Made by a program: the position numbers and the translations under genes. From Rotaria sordida (Eukaryota; Rotifera; Eurotatoria; Philodinida; Philodinidae): a stretch of DNA of 64,000 nt. Below the pieces are notes generated by a model. That model was not told the origin of the DNA. It did not search any database and was given only the letters and a program-made list of their open reading frames with translations. The DNA lies in contig CAJNOL010000702.1 of assembly GCA_905250125.1 (NCBI GenBank), forward strand, positions 1-64,000, in the 5' to 3' direction. This document shows positions 24,829 to 37,166 of the stretch, piece after piece (positions within the stretch are counted from its first letter, which is position 1; each line of letters opens with the position of its first letter).

Positions 24829-25128
24829 AAGACAACGAAATAAAAGCAAAATCTTTTTCAAGTATATATTTATATATTTTATAATTCTTTATTTTCATTT
24901 CTTTTCTTTTGATTATTATTGTTAAACAGTTCCTCCGTTCAAAACATAAATCCCAGTTTTTTTTTTCTGTCATTCTGATGTATTTAATTAAAAAAAAAAA
25001 AAAAAAAAAAGGAATTTCTATACTTTTTTTTATTTTCTTATCCAAGTGCAACGAATAGATGCAATCACATGTATGACAAAAGAAAGAAAAGAAAAAGAGG
25101 AGTGACACAAGAAAAATTCATTTGTAGT

Positions 25129-26607
25129 TCATAATCGAGCAGGTTTTCGTGAACGATTTCGTTTTAAATTTGGATCATGTACATTGAGTACATAACTAAG
25201 AATTGCCTTAAATGCATCATATGGAAGAAAACTAAATAATAAAATATTGATATTAAAATAATAAATAATGATTTTTTCTTTTGAAGAAATTTCTTTACCT
25301 TTTAACAAATTCCAATAAACGATAGAATTTTGGAATATATAAAAATTTTTGATTAGTTATTACACCTTCAACAATTCTTTGTGCACAAAAACTTGCGGGA
25401 AGAAAATTAACAGAATCAGGACTAAAACAAAAAAAACCATCAATAAATAAATCCAAGTTACAAAAGAAAAATAGTAATAATATTTACATAACAATTTCTG
25501 TAACACGTTTATTGAGACCACCTTTTAATGGACCAAGAATAACAACTGAAATCAAACAAGAAATACTTTTGAAAAAGAAAAAGAAAATAATTTAACAAAC
25601 TCGTTGTATTAACTCCTGAACATTTCGATCGAAAAATTTCATCTTCAACACATTCCATATAACCTAAACAAAACTGAAATTAATTAATATGAAAAGAATT
25701 ATTTTGTTTTTTAATCATACCAATAATTGCAAATTTTGATGCACAATAATCACCTAAATGTGATAAACCAAAAAGAGCACAATTACTAGCAATAGCTACA
25801 ATGTGTCCTAAATAAATACAATATCAATTATTTATATTAATTCTTCAATAAATTTTTTTTTTTGCTACCATAATGTCGTTCAATCATAGCTGGTAGAAAT
25901 GCTTGATTAATCTTATATAAAAAGAAACAAAGATTATATTTTTGAAAATAATATATTCATTTAATTCTTACATGATAATGTGATATAACATTAACATTAA
26001 ATGTCCGTTTAATATCTTCCTGATTAAGATCGAGGACATTTTTACATGTCACCACACCTGTGCTAAACAGTAAGTTTCTCATTATATAAAATATATTTAT
26101 TAATATTCAATTCCACCTGCATTTTGTACAACAATTGATACATTTCCAATATCAAGTCGGATCCTTTCTGCTGCTCGATGAATTTCTTCTGGTATTCTAT
26201 ATGGAAAAAAAAAGAAAAATTATTTGATCATACAAAAAAAAGATGAAAATAACAAACGTTATATCAACTTTCATAGCAACCATTCGACGATGATTATATT
26301 GCGTAGATAATAATTCATATGTTTTTTGATTTTCAACTTCATCAATATCCCATAAACAAAGAAATGCACCATATTTTGAAAATTCAATAGCAAGTGCACG
26401 ACCTAAAACACCACCGGAACCAGTTATGAGAACAATTTCATCATTGATAGATTTTTTTGGAGCTGGAAATATTGAAAATACAATAGCACGAGTAAATCTA
26501 ATTCACAAAAACAAAAACAAAAAACAAGATTCGAGATAAATTATAATAATATTAACTTACGCCATTATAATACGATAAACGCATGCAAAAAAACTAATAC
26601 ACGCCAT
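25129..26607 (-). CDS. Short-chain dehydrogenase/reductase, SDR16C-like
   Basis: Ten exons on the minus strand (5' to 3'): 26607-26561, 26497-26258, 26196-26117, 26057-25972, 25911-25869, 25807-25721, 25663-25601, 25545-25488, 25421-25299, 25231-25129; 309 aa. Residues 1-26 form a hydrophobic N-terminal anchor, as in lipid-droplet or ER SDRs such as the 17-beta-HSD 11/13 and RDHE2 group. The nucleotide-binding loop reads TGSGGVLG (41-48), followed by LCLWDID (NAD-type acidic residue at the end of strand 2). NAG at 121-123, a catalytic Asn in FNVNVISHY, Ser173, and Tyr186-x3-Lys190 (YCASK) complete the active site. Substrate (retinol, steroid or other lipid alcohol) cannot be fixed from sequence. 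Odd point: the Gly in the centre of TGxxxGxG is Val46. Divergent from the BRI3-like gene, sharing a 394-bp intergenic region. Confidence 0.9.
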
Positions 26608-27001
26608 ATTTTAAAGTTGAAATAGTTGTAGAATTTTTGTTTTTGTGAATCGAAAAACTTTCGCGTAAATACAAAGATAACAAAATGATTTATAATGTAC
26701 TCACACAACTGATAAGAATCAATCAATGAGTCATAGTCAGCTGTTTTAATTATAGTTTTTTTAAAAGAAATTTATTTCAATAAATCTAAAAAATTGTTTA
26801 TTATTTTAAATATTATATAAATAATTGTAATTATAAAAAAATATATAGAATATACGAAACAGTTGAAGGAAAAAAAATTTTCATCATGGATTTTATTAAC
26901 CAATCAGAAAATAAATCGAGATAGTCGACGTGGTAATCTTTTCAATTTTGACTAATTTAAGTCATATATTGAAACAAAATTTTATTCAATATATATTTAG
27001 A
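26608..27001. promoter_or_regulatory. Shared intergenic region of two divergent genes
   Basis: The 394 bp lie between the start codons of the minus-strand dehydrogenase and the plus-strand BRI3-like gene, so promoters for both must fit here. No TATA box or other element stands out in the AT-rich sequence. The right edge reads ATATTTAG immediately before AATG, a splice-acceptor-like sequence. Confidence 0.45.
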
Positions 27002-27476
27002 ATGACATCAAATATTTCAATGGATCAACAAAAATTAATCATTGATGAAAATGAGAATCCTCCGCCATATCAAAACGTAACTAATACTGGTATAATACTT
27101 TACTTTTTTATGAATAAAATGTCAAAAATATTCATTTATTTCAAGGTTCAGATTCATATGGAACATTTATTGGTCATGTTGAAACCACATCACCTACTAC
27201 AACAACTGTTTCATCTTATTCATATGCATTAGGTTCTCATCAACCCACAGTTATTATTTTGGGCGGTTGTCCAGTTTGTAAAGTATGTCTATTATGATTT
27301 ATTTGTTAAGATAGATCTTTTTATTTTTTTTTTTTGTTATTTAGGTCGGTATGTTGGAAACTGATTTTACATGTTTAGCTATTTGTTGTGCAATCTTCCT
27401 TTTTCCAATTGGTATTCTATGTTGTTTAGCAATGCGACGACGTCGATGTCAATTTTGTGGAGCTATTTTTGATTAA
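27002..27476 (+). CDS. BRI3: BRI3-like membrane protein (brain protein I3 family)
   Basis: Three exons: 27002-27089, 27146-27282, 27345-27476; introns 56 and 62 bp; 118 aa. The N-terminal part is cytosolic and Pro-rich with a PPPY motif (about 25-28), a typical WW-domain or NEDD4-type docking site. The C-terminal part is strongly BRI3-like: GGCPVCKVGMLE, then a hydrophobic segment CLAICCAIFLFPIGILCC, then RRRRCQFCGAIF, with the two CxxC pairs flanking the membrane segment as in the LITAF/BRI3 style. BRI3 proteins act in endosome/lysosome membranes (family knowledge). The length is close to vertebrate BRI3 (125 aa). Start uncertain: Met at 27002 or at 27020 (MDQQKLIID, which matches the family start better). 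Confidence 0.88.
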
Positions 27477-27667
27477 TAAATGTTTCATGAAAAACAAAAA
27501 AAATTATAAAAAAAATTGTTTTTTTCTGTATATAGATATATATATGATTGGTTTTTTTCATGTAATTTATTTTAAACAAATTAGAATAATAACAATAATA
27601 TATATATATATATATGTAATAAATTGCTTTTAGATTTTGAATTTTTTGATTTTGATTTAAAATAAAA

Positions 27668-30600
27668 ATGAAATTAAAAGAAATTGATCGAACTGTTCAT
27701 GTTGCTTGGTCACCAGTTAAAAGTCAAGAACAAAAAACAAATGGAAATTATTTAATGACTGGTACAGCTGCACAACAACTTGATGCAAGTTTTAGGTTAG
27801 TTTAATTTAAGAGAATTTAATCATTGAAAAATTTAAAAAAACCTTTTTTATTTTTTATAGTACAAATTCACAATTAGAATTATTTGAAGTTAATTTAGCT
27901 GATAGAAGTATGGCAATGGCACCAATTGGATCAGTAAAAACAGATCATCGGTTTGTTTTGTTTTTTTTTTCTAATTAATTTTAGAATTTAATTTTTATTC
28001 TTTTTTTTTTAGTTTTAATAAATTAATTTGGTCATCATCAAATTTATTAATTGGTGCTACAGAAAAAGGTCGTATTTATTTAGTTGATCCAACGGTTCAA
28101 ACAATAACTCAACAACTTGATAAACATACTGGAAGTGTTTATTCAATTGATATAAATATTCTTCAATCAAATTTATTTGCAAGTGGTGGATCAAATTCTG
28201 AATTAATGATATGGGATTTAAATGATCTTAAACAACCTATGGTTCCTGGTGGTACATCATCAACAAGTCATCATATTGATGAAGATGTTCAATGTGTTGC
28301 ATGGAATCGACAAAAATCTCATATACTTGGTTCAACACTTGGTGGAAAAACTCTTATTTGGGATTTAAGATCAAGTAATGAACCAATTTTTAAAATAACT
28401 GATTCAACATATCGTATGCGTGCAAATCGTCTTGTTTGGCATCCAGATATAACAAGTCAATTATGTTTAGCAAGTGAAGAAGATCAATCAGCATCTATAC
28501 AATTATGGGATCTTCGTTATGGAGCTAGTCCTATGAAATTACTTAGTGGACATACAAGGTTACATTTCATTTATTCTTTATTGTAAAATATGATCTGAAA
28601 GAAGTGCTGAACTATATAGGATAGAAGTTTGTTCTTTCCCGCATCGACCGTATATGAATAACAGCTTCTTTCCAATATATAAATTATTTTCTTATTGTAT
28701 TTCTGGAGGAATAAGTAAAAGAAAGGTGAAGAATAGACAGAATAAAACAATCTTCTGTGATTAGCAATGGCAACTAGATTGTGTTTGATATTTTAATACC
28801 TCAGAGATTGTACTAAGAGATTTTTATTATGAAATTTATTTTTTTTTCTAGAGGAATTCTGGATTTACAATGGTCACCAAATGATAGTAATTTATTAATG
28901 TCAAGTGGTAAAGATAATAAAATAATATGTTGGAATCCAAATGACTTAAGTGTTATGGCTGAAATTGTTTATGAAATCCCATGTAATCATTGGTGTTTTG
29001 ATGTTAAATGGTGTCTTGGTATGAGAAATTGGTTTTTTTTCTTCTTTACTTTTCAATTGAAATAAAATTCATTATTTTCGAAAAATTTAGTTGATCCAAA
29101 TTTAATATCAGCTGCATCATATGATGGTACATTAAGTATATATACATTAATGGGTGGTTCATGTCAAGTTTCTCGTCCAGTTAATAATCAATTATTTACT
29201 CAAGCATTTGGTGATGGACTTCCAGCATCAGAAACACCTCCATCAACAACTACACATGATGTTTTACCTATTAAATATGCACCAAAATGGATGCGACGTC
29301 AAACAAGAGTTTCCTTTGGTGTAAAACAAAAAAAATTTTATTTAAAAAATAAAACTCTTTTCACATATTTTCTTTTTTTTTAGTTTGGTGGTAAATTAGT
29401 CATTGTTCAACATCCACCAAGTCCATTAACAACAGAATCAGGTCCATCATCTCCAAATACAAGTACTACTAATCGTCGTCTACCTGTTATTATTGAACAA
29501 GTTGTTGTTGATCATGTATTTGTTGAAGCTGTTCAAAAATTTGATTCAATTTTACAAACTGGTACATTACTTGATTATTGTGATTATCAAATATCTTCAA
29601 AATTATTATCTCAAGATGAACAAATTTTATGGCGTTTTTTACGTGCTTCATTTGAAAATGATCCAAGATATAAATATATTGAATTATTAGGTTTTCATAG
29701 TGATGATATTTTACAAAAAATTCAAATATTAATTAAAGATAATAAACATGATTTACCAGTTGATGCTATTAATGGTTTACATATTGATGATAAACAAATT
29801 AAAAAAATTTCAAATGCTGGTAAAACAAAAAGATTATTTTATTGATTTAAATGTTTTTTTTTTTTAGAAATCGAAACATTATTAAGTCGATGTATTATGT
29901 TAGGACAATTTCAAGCTGCTGTTGAATTATGTTTTCATGAACAACGTTATACAGATGCACTTCTTCTTGCTCATCTTGGTGGTCAAGAACTTTTATATTT
30001 AACACAAAAACGATATTTTGAAAAAATTCAAACACCAACAACTAAAGTTTGAGAAAAAAAATAAAAAACAAAAATTTCATTTATTTAAATTTTTTTCTTT
30101 TGTTTAGTTAATTGATATTGTTATAAATCAAGATTGGTCACGTTTAATTGAATCAAGTAATATGACTAATTGGCGTGATATACTTGTTGCACTTCTTACA
30201 TATACAACTGGTTCAACATTTATTGATTTATGTAATAAACTTGGTTATCATTTACTTAAACAACATGCCGGTACAAATGATTCATATCGTACATATGCAT
30301 CAATATGTTTTATTTGTACGGGAAATTTGGAACAATTTACTCTAGCTTGGTCAAGTAAATATCAACAACAAGGAATGTCATCAATACAATTAGAACAATT
30401 AATTGAAAAATTATTTGTTCTTAAACGTTCATTAGACCATGCTACTGCATGTCAACAACAACAACAACAACAACAACAACAAAAGAAAACAGTTACAACA
30501 TCACCATCTATGGATGGACCATCAATTAGTCGACATTTAGCTTTATTTGGACAATTATTAGCTAATGAAGGTTGTGCAAGAGCAGCACTTGTTTATTTAG

Positions 30601-32108
30601 GAAATTTACAAACAGTAAATTCTATATATTTAATAGAAATAAATAAATATTTTCATTTTTCTTGTTTTTTAAAATTTAGCCTGAACTTGTTATTCTACGT
30701 GATCGTCTTTATTATGGTTTGCCAACAAATCAATTGACTGGTATTCCAAAACCACCAACTCCATTTCGAAGAGTTGATATTCCTACACCACAACAACAAC
30801 AACAACAACAACAGCAACAGCAACAACGAAAAGCAAGTTCAACTATGCCACAACATTTTCGACCTCAACCTCTTCCTGAACAACCGTTAGTACCACCAAC
30901 GAATTTTAATTGGTCATCACCACAAAATCCAACTAGTGATCTTAATATAAGACCAGGAACTGCACCAATAACCAAGTAAATATCTGAAGACTAAACGAAA
31001 AAAAAAACATACAAGATTTTATTTTTGCATTCGATTGATTTTAGTCGATATTCAACACAACCTGTTGTTCCATCTTATCAACCAACTGTTTATAATCCTA
31101 CTACTGCTGTTCCTCAACATTATACACCAACACCAATAATGTCTAATCAACAATTTGTTCATGGTTTGTTTTTACCGATATTTTCTTTTTATTTTATCTA
31201 AACTATTCATCTTTTTTTTTTGTTTTTTTTTATTAGGACATTCAACTCCAGTACCACAAGCACCACCATCAACTGATCTTTCAAGTGTACCACCCGTAGC
31301 TCCTTTACTTCCATCTTATCAAGATTCTAAACCAGTTGGTGCATGGAATGATCCTCCAACAGTTATGATGAAAACATCAAAACCAAATCCATCTAAAGTA
31401 AAATCTATCTATTCTTTATTATTCTTTTTAATCATTAATTTTAATCAAAATTTTTAGCCTCCTGGCCCTTCTACAGATGGTTTTACTTCAACGAATACTC
31501 AATTTCTTCCAATAGTTAATGAACCTCCTCAACCAACATTTCATTTTAATCCAACAATAGCAAATCAACCAACAGCATCTATGTTTCCTCCAACAACAGC
31601 AACAACATCTGATTTTATTCATCATACTGTTCCTTCATCACTTGAACAATCAGTTCGGAAAGCACCAACTCCACCTCCTCCACCTGCACCTGTTGTTAAA
31701 GGTCCATTACCAAGTGAACATCAAATAATACAAGATACATTTGATTTACTTGTTAATCGATGTCAACAAGCAACACAACAATTACCATTAAAACGAAAAT
31801 TAGATGAAGTAAAAAAGAAACTTGATGTTTTATATGATAAACTTCGAGAAAATCGAGTAAATTTTATCTTCTAATATTTCAATAAAAAGACAAATATTGT
31901 GTTTCTTTTATTTTTTTAGGTTCCACAAAGTGCTTTACAAGGTATTCATCAAATAATAGGTTATATTCGTCAATATGATTATCAAACATCACTTACAATC
32001 TATAATCAATTAGTTGCAAGTGAAAATTTAGCTGAAACAAGTCAATATATGCCGGCTGTTAAGATTCTTCTTCAATGTTGTATTCAACTTAACGTTTATT
32101 GTCAATAA
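27668..32108 (+). CDS. SEC31: SEC31, outer COPII coat protein
   Basis: Thirteen exons: 27668-27795, 27861-27950, 28013-28558, 28852-29018, 29091-29320, 29384-29819, 29868-30046, 30108-30614, 30680-30975, 31045-31163, 31237-31397, 31458-31856, 31920-32108; frame-consistent throughout, 1148 aa (vertebrate SEC31A is about 1220). Residues 1 to about 387 are a WD40 propeller (for example ASGGSNSELMIWDL, LGGKTLIWDLR, MSSGKDNKIICWNP, then FGGKLVIVQH). Residues about 388-760 are the helical ACE1 scaffold region that dimerises into the COPII cage edge with SEC13. Residues about 760-1010 are Pro-rich, the part that contacts SAR1/SEC23. The last 140 residues are the conserved helical C-terminal domain. 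It acts on ER exit-site vesicles. Two Gln tracts (11 Q at about 708-718, 12 Q at about 799-810, one Q codon set partly CAG) are unusual inserts. The start lies 191 bp after the BRI3-like stop. Confidence 0.96.
28559..28851 (+). other. Long intron 3 of SEC31
   Basis: 293 bp, against 48-73 bp for the other introns of this gene. It interrupts Arg in GHTRGILDLQWS of the propeller. No repeat ends or coding frame recognised inside. Confidence 0.75.
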
Positions 32109-34308
32109 ATATTTTCGGAATAGGAGACAAAAAACATCGACAGACATCTCTTTTTTTTCTTTGTTCTTTTTTTTTCTTCATTATTTGGCCGTGTGTGTAT
32201 GAATGTGCTGTGTATGGAATCTCTTATTTCTTAATTGTTTTATTCGATAATGACGAGACGGGAAAAAAAAAAACTTTTAATTTATTATTACATTTAGTTT
32301 TCAGAGTTATGTTTTTATTTCTGGTTCGTTTGTTTTCATTGCATGAAAAAATATATTATCAAACATTTCTTTTGTTTATTGAATTTGACTACAAATAATG
32401 ACAAAAAAAAAATCTATTTTATGGATTTTATCTATAGACAACGAAAAGAATGAAAGCATATCCTATGGCCATTTTACATATGAATCAAATTTATAGACTT
32501 TTTAAAATGGGTTAACTTGCAATGCAAAAGTATTTGCTAAAACTTCGACCCATGTTTTTTCTACTCAGAAATATCCTAAAAAGTTTGGTCAATTTCATAT
32601 TGAAAGAATAAAGTCTGAGTTTCAAAAAACATAGGAAAAAAAGTTTTTTTTTTCAGATTAACTTTGAATGAGAAAAAAAAATTCGATATCAAATGTTACT
32701 AAAAGAGTTCTTTCAACTTCTGTTCTTTTCAAACGTATCTCTCGCATCAAGTCTATTTGTTTTCCTATAATAGAGTACAGTTGAAATTATATAATTATAG
32801 AAACTACAAGTATTTTTATCATTCTTTCAAATCGGATGTAACAAATTATGTTTTGACCCACTTTAATATTCAACTAATATGATGATCATATCGCTGCTAA
32901 TCAGAGGATATGAAACTTAACGTAGAAAGTTTTCATCATTGGAAAGAGGAGATGCAGTTGCATCGAATCCTATATTATATGGTCTCCCAAGATGTTTTCT
33001 GAAGTTTTTTTTAATCAAATCTATTAAAAAAAAAAATTTCGAAAAATGATTGCCTTCAACATAAGAAAAAAAGCAAAAATATGATTTTTTTTCAGAACAA
33101 CTACTTGAAAAATCGATCGAGAATTTTGACTAGAATATCTATGACTCCAGAATAACTAAATCTAAAAATCTTAGACTTGCATAATTTTGTAAATCTTTCA
33201 TTGGCAGTTCGAATGTACACTTGATAATTGAAAATTCACTATAGTCACCTCACAGAGTACGTTGATTTTCGAAAAAATCAATTGAAAACCTTAAAAAATC
33301 TAGGTCGAAAAAACTTGTAATATACTATTCGATGCAACTTCATCTTCTCTTTCCAAGAGTGATAACCGTAATTCTCTATCTCATTTTCATGAAAAGTTAT
33401 TTAAAAAATTCCTAACCACCCTTACTTTGAAATAAGCATTAAATCCTCTATAAAAGTCAAGTTCTAATTGTATTTTTTTTATTTCAGACACCAACGAACT
33501 AAATTAAATTGTAAGTTGTCGAATATTATGTGAAAAAAACAATGATGAAAATAAAAAGAAGTTTTTAACCAAACAATATGCGAACACATAAAAATAAATA
33601 AATTGTTTGGTCTTTGTTTAAAAACTTTATCATATATGTTGATTATTTGAATCAACGATTATATTCATAAGAAAAAGTTGAGAATGTCAATTAGTTTTAT
33701 CTTTTCTAAAGTCAGACAAACGAACTGTCTGATTACATGACTACATATACTGATCATATAAAATTTGGATTAGTTAACCAACAAGCTTCGATGGACAACA
33801 TCCATCTATGTATGTTTCAAAGTGACTTTCGATCGGTTCTAAATGAAAATAGTTTGTTCTTTTTTTGTTTTGCTTTTCTTAGCTAATGAAATCTAACCAA
33901 TCTGGAAAAATAATCTAGTTGAATTTCAACTCGGATTATACGAGCTATCCAAAAACAATATGTGAAAGTACTACAAGTCCATCTATTGAATAAATAATAT
34001 ACAAATTTTATTTATTGTAGTATATTATATAATACGAGGAAAAATGCAGCGATAGGAGAAAGTTAGAGGCTTCAAAAATGAGTATACCTCATATACCTTT
34101 TCGATTCCTAGTCGTTCTTCATATAGTGCTGGCTCATCGTCATCTAGCGTATAGTTTGTTTTTTTATGGAAAGAAAATATTTATTAGAAAGCGTTATTAG
34201 TTAAATTAGTTGAAAAAAAATCTCATAAAATAATATAAAATATAATTGAAAACAGAAGATAGAATCTATCAATTTGATTTGTTTAGATAGAAAAAAAAAG
34301 AAATTGTA
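32109..34308. other. Intergenic after SEC31
   Basis: Apart from the SEC31 3' UTR (the frame at 32099-32398 is UTR read-through) and an inverted repeat pair around 32934-33363, nothing is recognised. Composition is AT-rich with long A/T runs. Confidence 0.5.
32934..33363. repeat. Inverted repeat pair, possible decayed foldback element
   Basis: About 45 bp at 32934-32979 (core GGAAAGAGGAGATGCAGTTG CATCGAAT in two parts) is repeated inverted at 33318-33363 (core ATTCGATGCAACTTCATCTT) with about 85 percent identity by eye. The sequence between does not pair obviously. Ends and target duplication could not be defined. Confidence 0.5.
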
Positions 34309-35190
34309 ATGGAGACAGATATTGATGAGTTATCTTTTCATTTGAGTACGTTAAAAACTACTTCTAATGAAATAACAATGTTAGATAATCGTCAACCAAT
34401 ATCAACATTTATTCTTCCATCAATGTCATCATGTCCAATGGCAACAGATAATTATAATAATTTACTTATTTATCATCATCAAACATTAATATTATTTAAT
34501 TTACCAAAATTTGAAATTATATTTTCTATATCAAATACTCCATTTATTGAAAGTCCAATATCAGATATATGTTTTCATTCAATATTAAATTGTTTTCTTT
34601 TATCAAGTTCAAATACAATTTATTCATTATCATCAAATAGACAAATTGAAATAATTCATAAATTTTCTAATATTATTTGGTCAATAACACAAACATCAAA
34701 ATATATATTTATTTGTTATTTATTTGGTTTTTCAATTGAACAATGGGAATTTAATTCTAATAGTGGAACTTTATTAAATACATGGTTAAAAGATAATTTA
34801 ATTGAATCTTTAGATATAGGTATTAATTGTATTCGAGCTATAAATCAATATCTTGGTATGACAATAAAAGAAAATAATTTTTCTTGGAGAATTGATATAT
34901 TTGATATATTAACAATGAATAAAATACGTCGTGGTAGAACAATTCAACAAGAAAATAGTTTTAGAAATTGGATTGGAATATTATATCCTATTGATAATTA
35001 TCGATGGTTATTTGCTGATGGTGATCAAGGTTTATTTTTAATTGATCAAACTGATCAACAAGACTATAAACAACATAATATTAAAAAAATAGCTTGTAAT
35101 ATGTGTTTAATTCATGATATAAATAGTAAAACATATTCTTCAATTATTATTCAATCATATGAAGCATTAAATTTATATAATTTACAATGA
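34309..35190 (+). CDS. Unrecognised propeller-like protein, 293 aa
   Basis: Single-exon frame of 293 codons with coding-like codon choice. The protein alternates short hydrophobic beta-type stretches (for example LLIYHHQTLILFNL, IFICYLFGFSIEQW, YRWLFADGDQGLFLID) with polar turns, a pattern typical of WD40- or quinoprotein-type propellers with weak sequence signatures. No signal peptide or membrane helix. The first 35 residues are acidic and probably unstructured. I do not recognise a specific family. The start is the first Met, after a purine-rich leader (GAAATTGTAATGG). Confidence 0.68.
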   Translation: METDIDELSFHLSTLKTTSNEITMLDNRQPISTFILPSMSSCPMATDNYNNLLIYHHQTLILFNLPKFEIIFSISNTPFIESPISDICFHSILNCFLLSSSNTIYSLSSNRQIEIIHKFSNIIWSITQTSKYIFICYLFGFSIEQWEFNSNSGTLLNTWLKDNLIESLDIGINCIRAINQYLGMTIKENNFSWRIDIFDILTMNKIRRGRTIQQENSFRNWIGILYPIDNYRWLFADGDQGLFLIDQTDQQDYKQHNIKKIACNMCLIHDINSKTYSSIIIQSYEALNLYNLQ

Positions 35191-35675
35191 TTCAAAGTTT
35201 AACTTTCATATAAATTCGAAAAGAAAAAAGCTGTGATATAAATTATTGTGAATATAGATGCGTAGCAAAAACTGTAGAAATTCGTCCGAAATTATATTCC
35301 GACTTGCACATTTAATAGAATCGTTTCATGACAAATCAATATCATAAAACGTTTGTTTTGAACAACTAATATCAATATGATCATCGCCTGACGTTTTTAG
35401 ATTTTTTTTTTATTGATCATGCAGTTTGGATAATCAAATTCTCTTTTTTTTTCTCATGTCATGTTCTGACCTTTTTTTTGTTCTAGTGTTTTTTTTTTCT
35501 TGCTAGAATTATTGTTTCTTATAAGTTTTTTCATAAATAGATCTTCTTTAAACTTTTAATCAATCTTTATTAAACTAATCGACTAGATAATATTAATTAT
35601 GATATATTAGATTTTTAACTAATTACTATCTATATTAAATGAATGAATTTTATCTTAAGATAAAAATAATTTTTC
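35191..35675. other. Intergenic, no feature seen
   Basis: 485 bp of T-rich sequence between two plus-strand genes; it presumably holds the 3' end of the first and the promoter of the second. Confidence 0.5.
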
Positions 35676-36474
35676 ATGGATAAAAATTCTTCAAATAAAG
35701 ATGAATCTACATCTTCTTCATTAATGGAATTATTAAGAAAATATACAACTCGAGTCGATGAACGTGAAACATTAAGACAAGAAGATACACGTGTTTATCA
35801 ACAACAACAAAAAGGTGAACAATAGAAATTGAACGTTTTTTTTTTGTCTTAGTCTTTCGTTTTTTTAGTTCAAATTCCTGAAATTGAAAAATTAAAAGAA
35901 ACTCCACATAAATTACAACCTAAAACAAGTTCAACTTCTATTTCTAATCAATCAACAACAAATCTCAATGAAGAAAAATCAAATATAAATTATAAAAAGA
36001 AATGGGAAGAAACAGAAGCTAAATATCATAATTTAGAAAAAAAATATCGTCAATTAGAAACTGGTACTATTAAACAATTACAAAATAAAATTGATCAACT
36101 TCAACGAGATAATAGTCAATTTAAAGTTTGTTTTTAATACAATAAAAAAACAAAAAAAAACTCTTTATATACAAATAATTTTTTCTTTTAAGTTAATTAA
36201 AGAACGTATTGGTGAAATATGTTCATGTCGTCAATTAACAAATATGCAACTTGAACAATTAAAATTACTTGTTAATCATAATAATGATTTACCGATTGAA
36301 ACAATTGCAAATAAAAATGATTTTCATCAACAAACAATAAAATTACGTGATGTATTAATAATACATAATAATCAACTTTTAAGTAGAATTGAAGAAATAT
36401 TGAAACGAAAAAGAAAAAGAGATCAATATGAAAATGAAGTAACTGATGATGACGACAATAATAATAATCAGTAA
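35676..36474 (+). CDS. Small coiled-coil protein, function unknown
   Basis: Three exons: 35676-35814, 35869-36125, 36193-36474; introns 54 and 67 bp, both frame-consistent, giving 225 aa. The N-terminal third is Ser/Thr- and Gln-rich. Residues about 85-140 (KKWEETEAKYHNLEKKYRQL through KIDQLQRDNSQF) form a clear heptad-type coiled coil. Residues about 140-205 are helical with a CSC pair, and the tail is basic (KRKRKRDQ) followed by an acidic Asp/Asn run. The basic tail could be a nuclear localisation signal. No family recognised; centrosomal, ciliary or transcription roles are all possible. Codon use matches neighbours. Confidence 0.75.
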
Positions 36475-36609
36475 TTTTTCATTTCGACTGGTTTTTTCTC
36501 CTTTTCTGTTCGGTTTAAACTATTTGAAATAAAAGGAAAAAGATCTCAATTATATTCTTTCTCTATTTTTCTCGTTATTTTGTTTTTTGAAAGAATAATT
36601 GACTATAAT

Positions 36610-37166
36610 AAGATTTGTTCAACGACTTCATATGGATCAGAGCTGTCGATCTGGCTTGATCCATCCATATAATATTCAACCTGGTTAATAGATCAGATTA
36701 GGCCCAAATTGCTGGCCTTGCTTTTATTTTCTGAAATCTTATTATTCGAGAACATTTTGACAAATTCATTCGAATCTTGCAACAAATACTTGAACTGAAC
36801 AATTAATCTGGTCTCGTAGAATTTATATTGATTGACAGACGAAACTTGTTTAGATGATAAATTTTGCGCTTGTGCTACTGCGAAGATTGATTATCAAATG
36901 TAAATATTCTTGCCTATTATCATCAATATTGCTTATTCCCTATATTTTCGTTGTGGGTTTTCTTTTATCTCTTTCTTGTAGGCGTAATCAAATGTTGTTT
37001 GTGCTACAATGATTCCATTTTTTTCGATTTTGCGAAGTATAACTGATATGATCAGAAACATCAGAAATATCAATCGATCTGGTGTAATTTGCAGGCATTC
37101 CGAACGAGACCAAGGCTTGCCAAAAAAACAAACTTGTCTGCTAGGAACTATCATATAGATTTTCAT
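36610..37166 (-). pseudogene. Possible decayed coding region, family unknown
   Basis: On the minus strand, 37166-36933 is open for 77 codons and includes a hydrophobic stretch (LIFLMFLIISVIL) flanked by charged segments (PWSRSECLQITP; FDYAYKKEIKENPQ). After a stop, a different frame is open from about 36890 to 36695 (FYETRLIVQFKYLLQDSNEF) and, past one more stop, reads NQVEYYMDGSSQIDSSDPYE. Composition of both pieces looks protein-like rather than random AT-rich translation. I could not place it in a family. A frameshifted or stop-containing membrane protein remnant is the best guess; unrecognised introns could also explain the breaks. Confidence 0.3.

Noticed and set aside
32099-32398. 99-codon plus-strand frame
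   Set aside because: Begins before the SEC31 stop in another frame and runs through its 3' UTR; Phe/Leu-rich AT translation.
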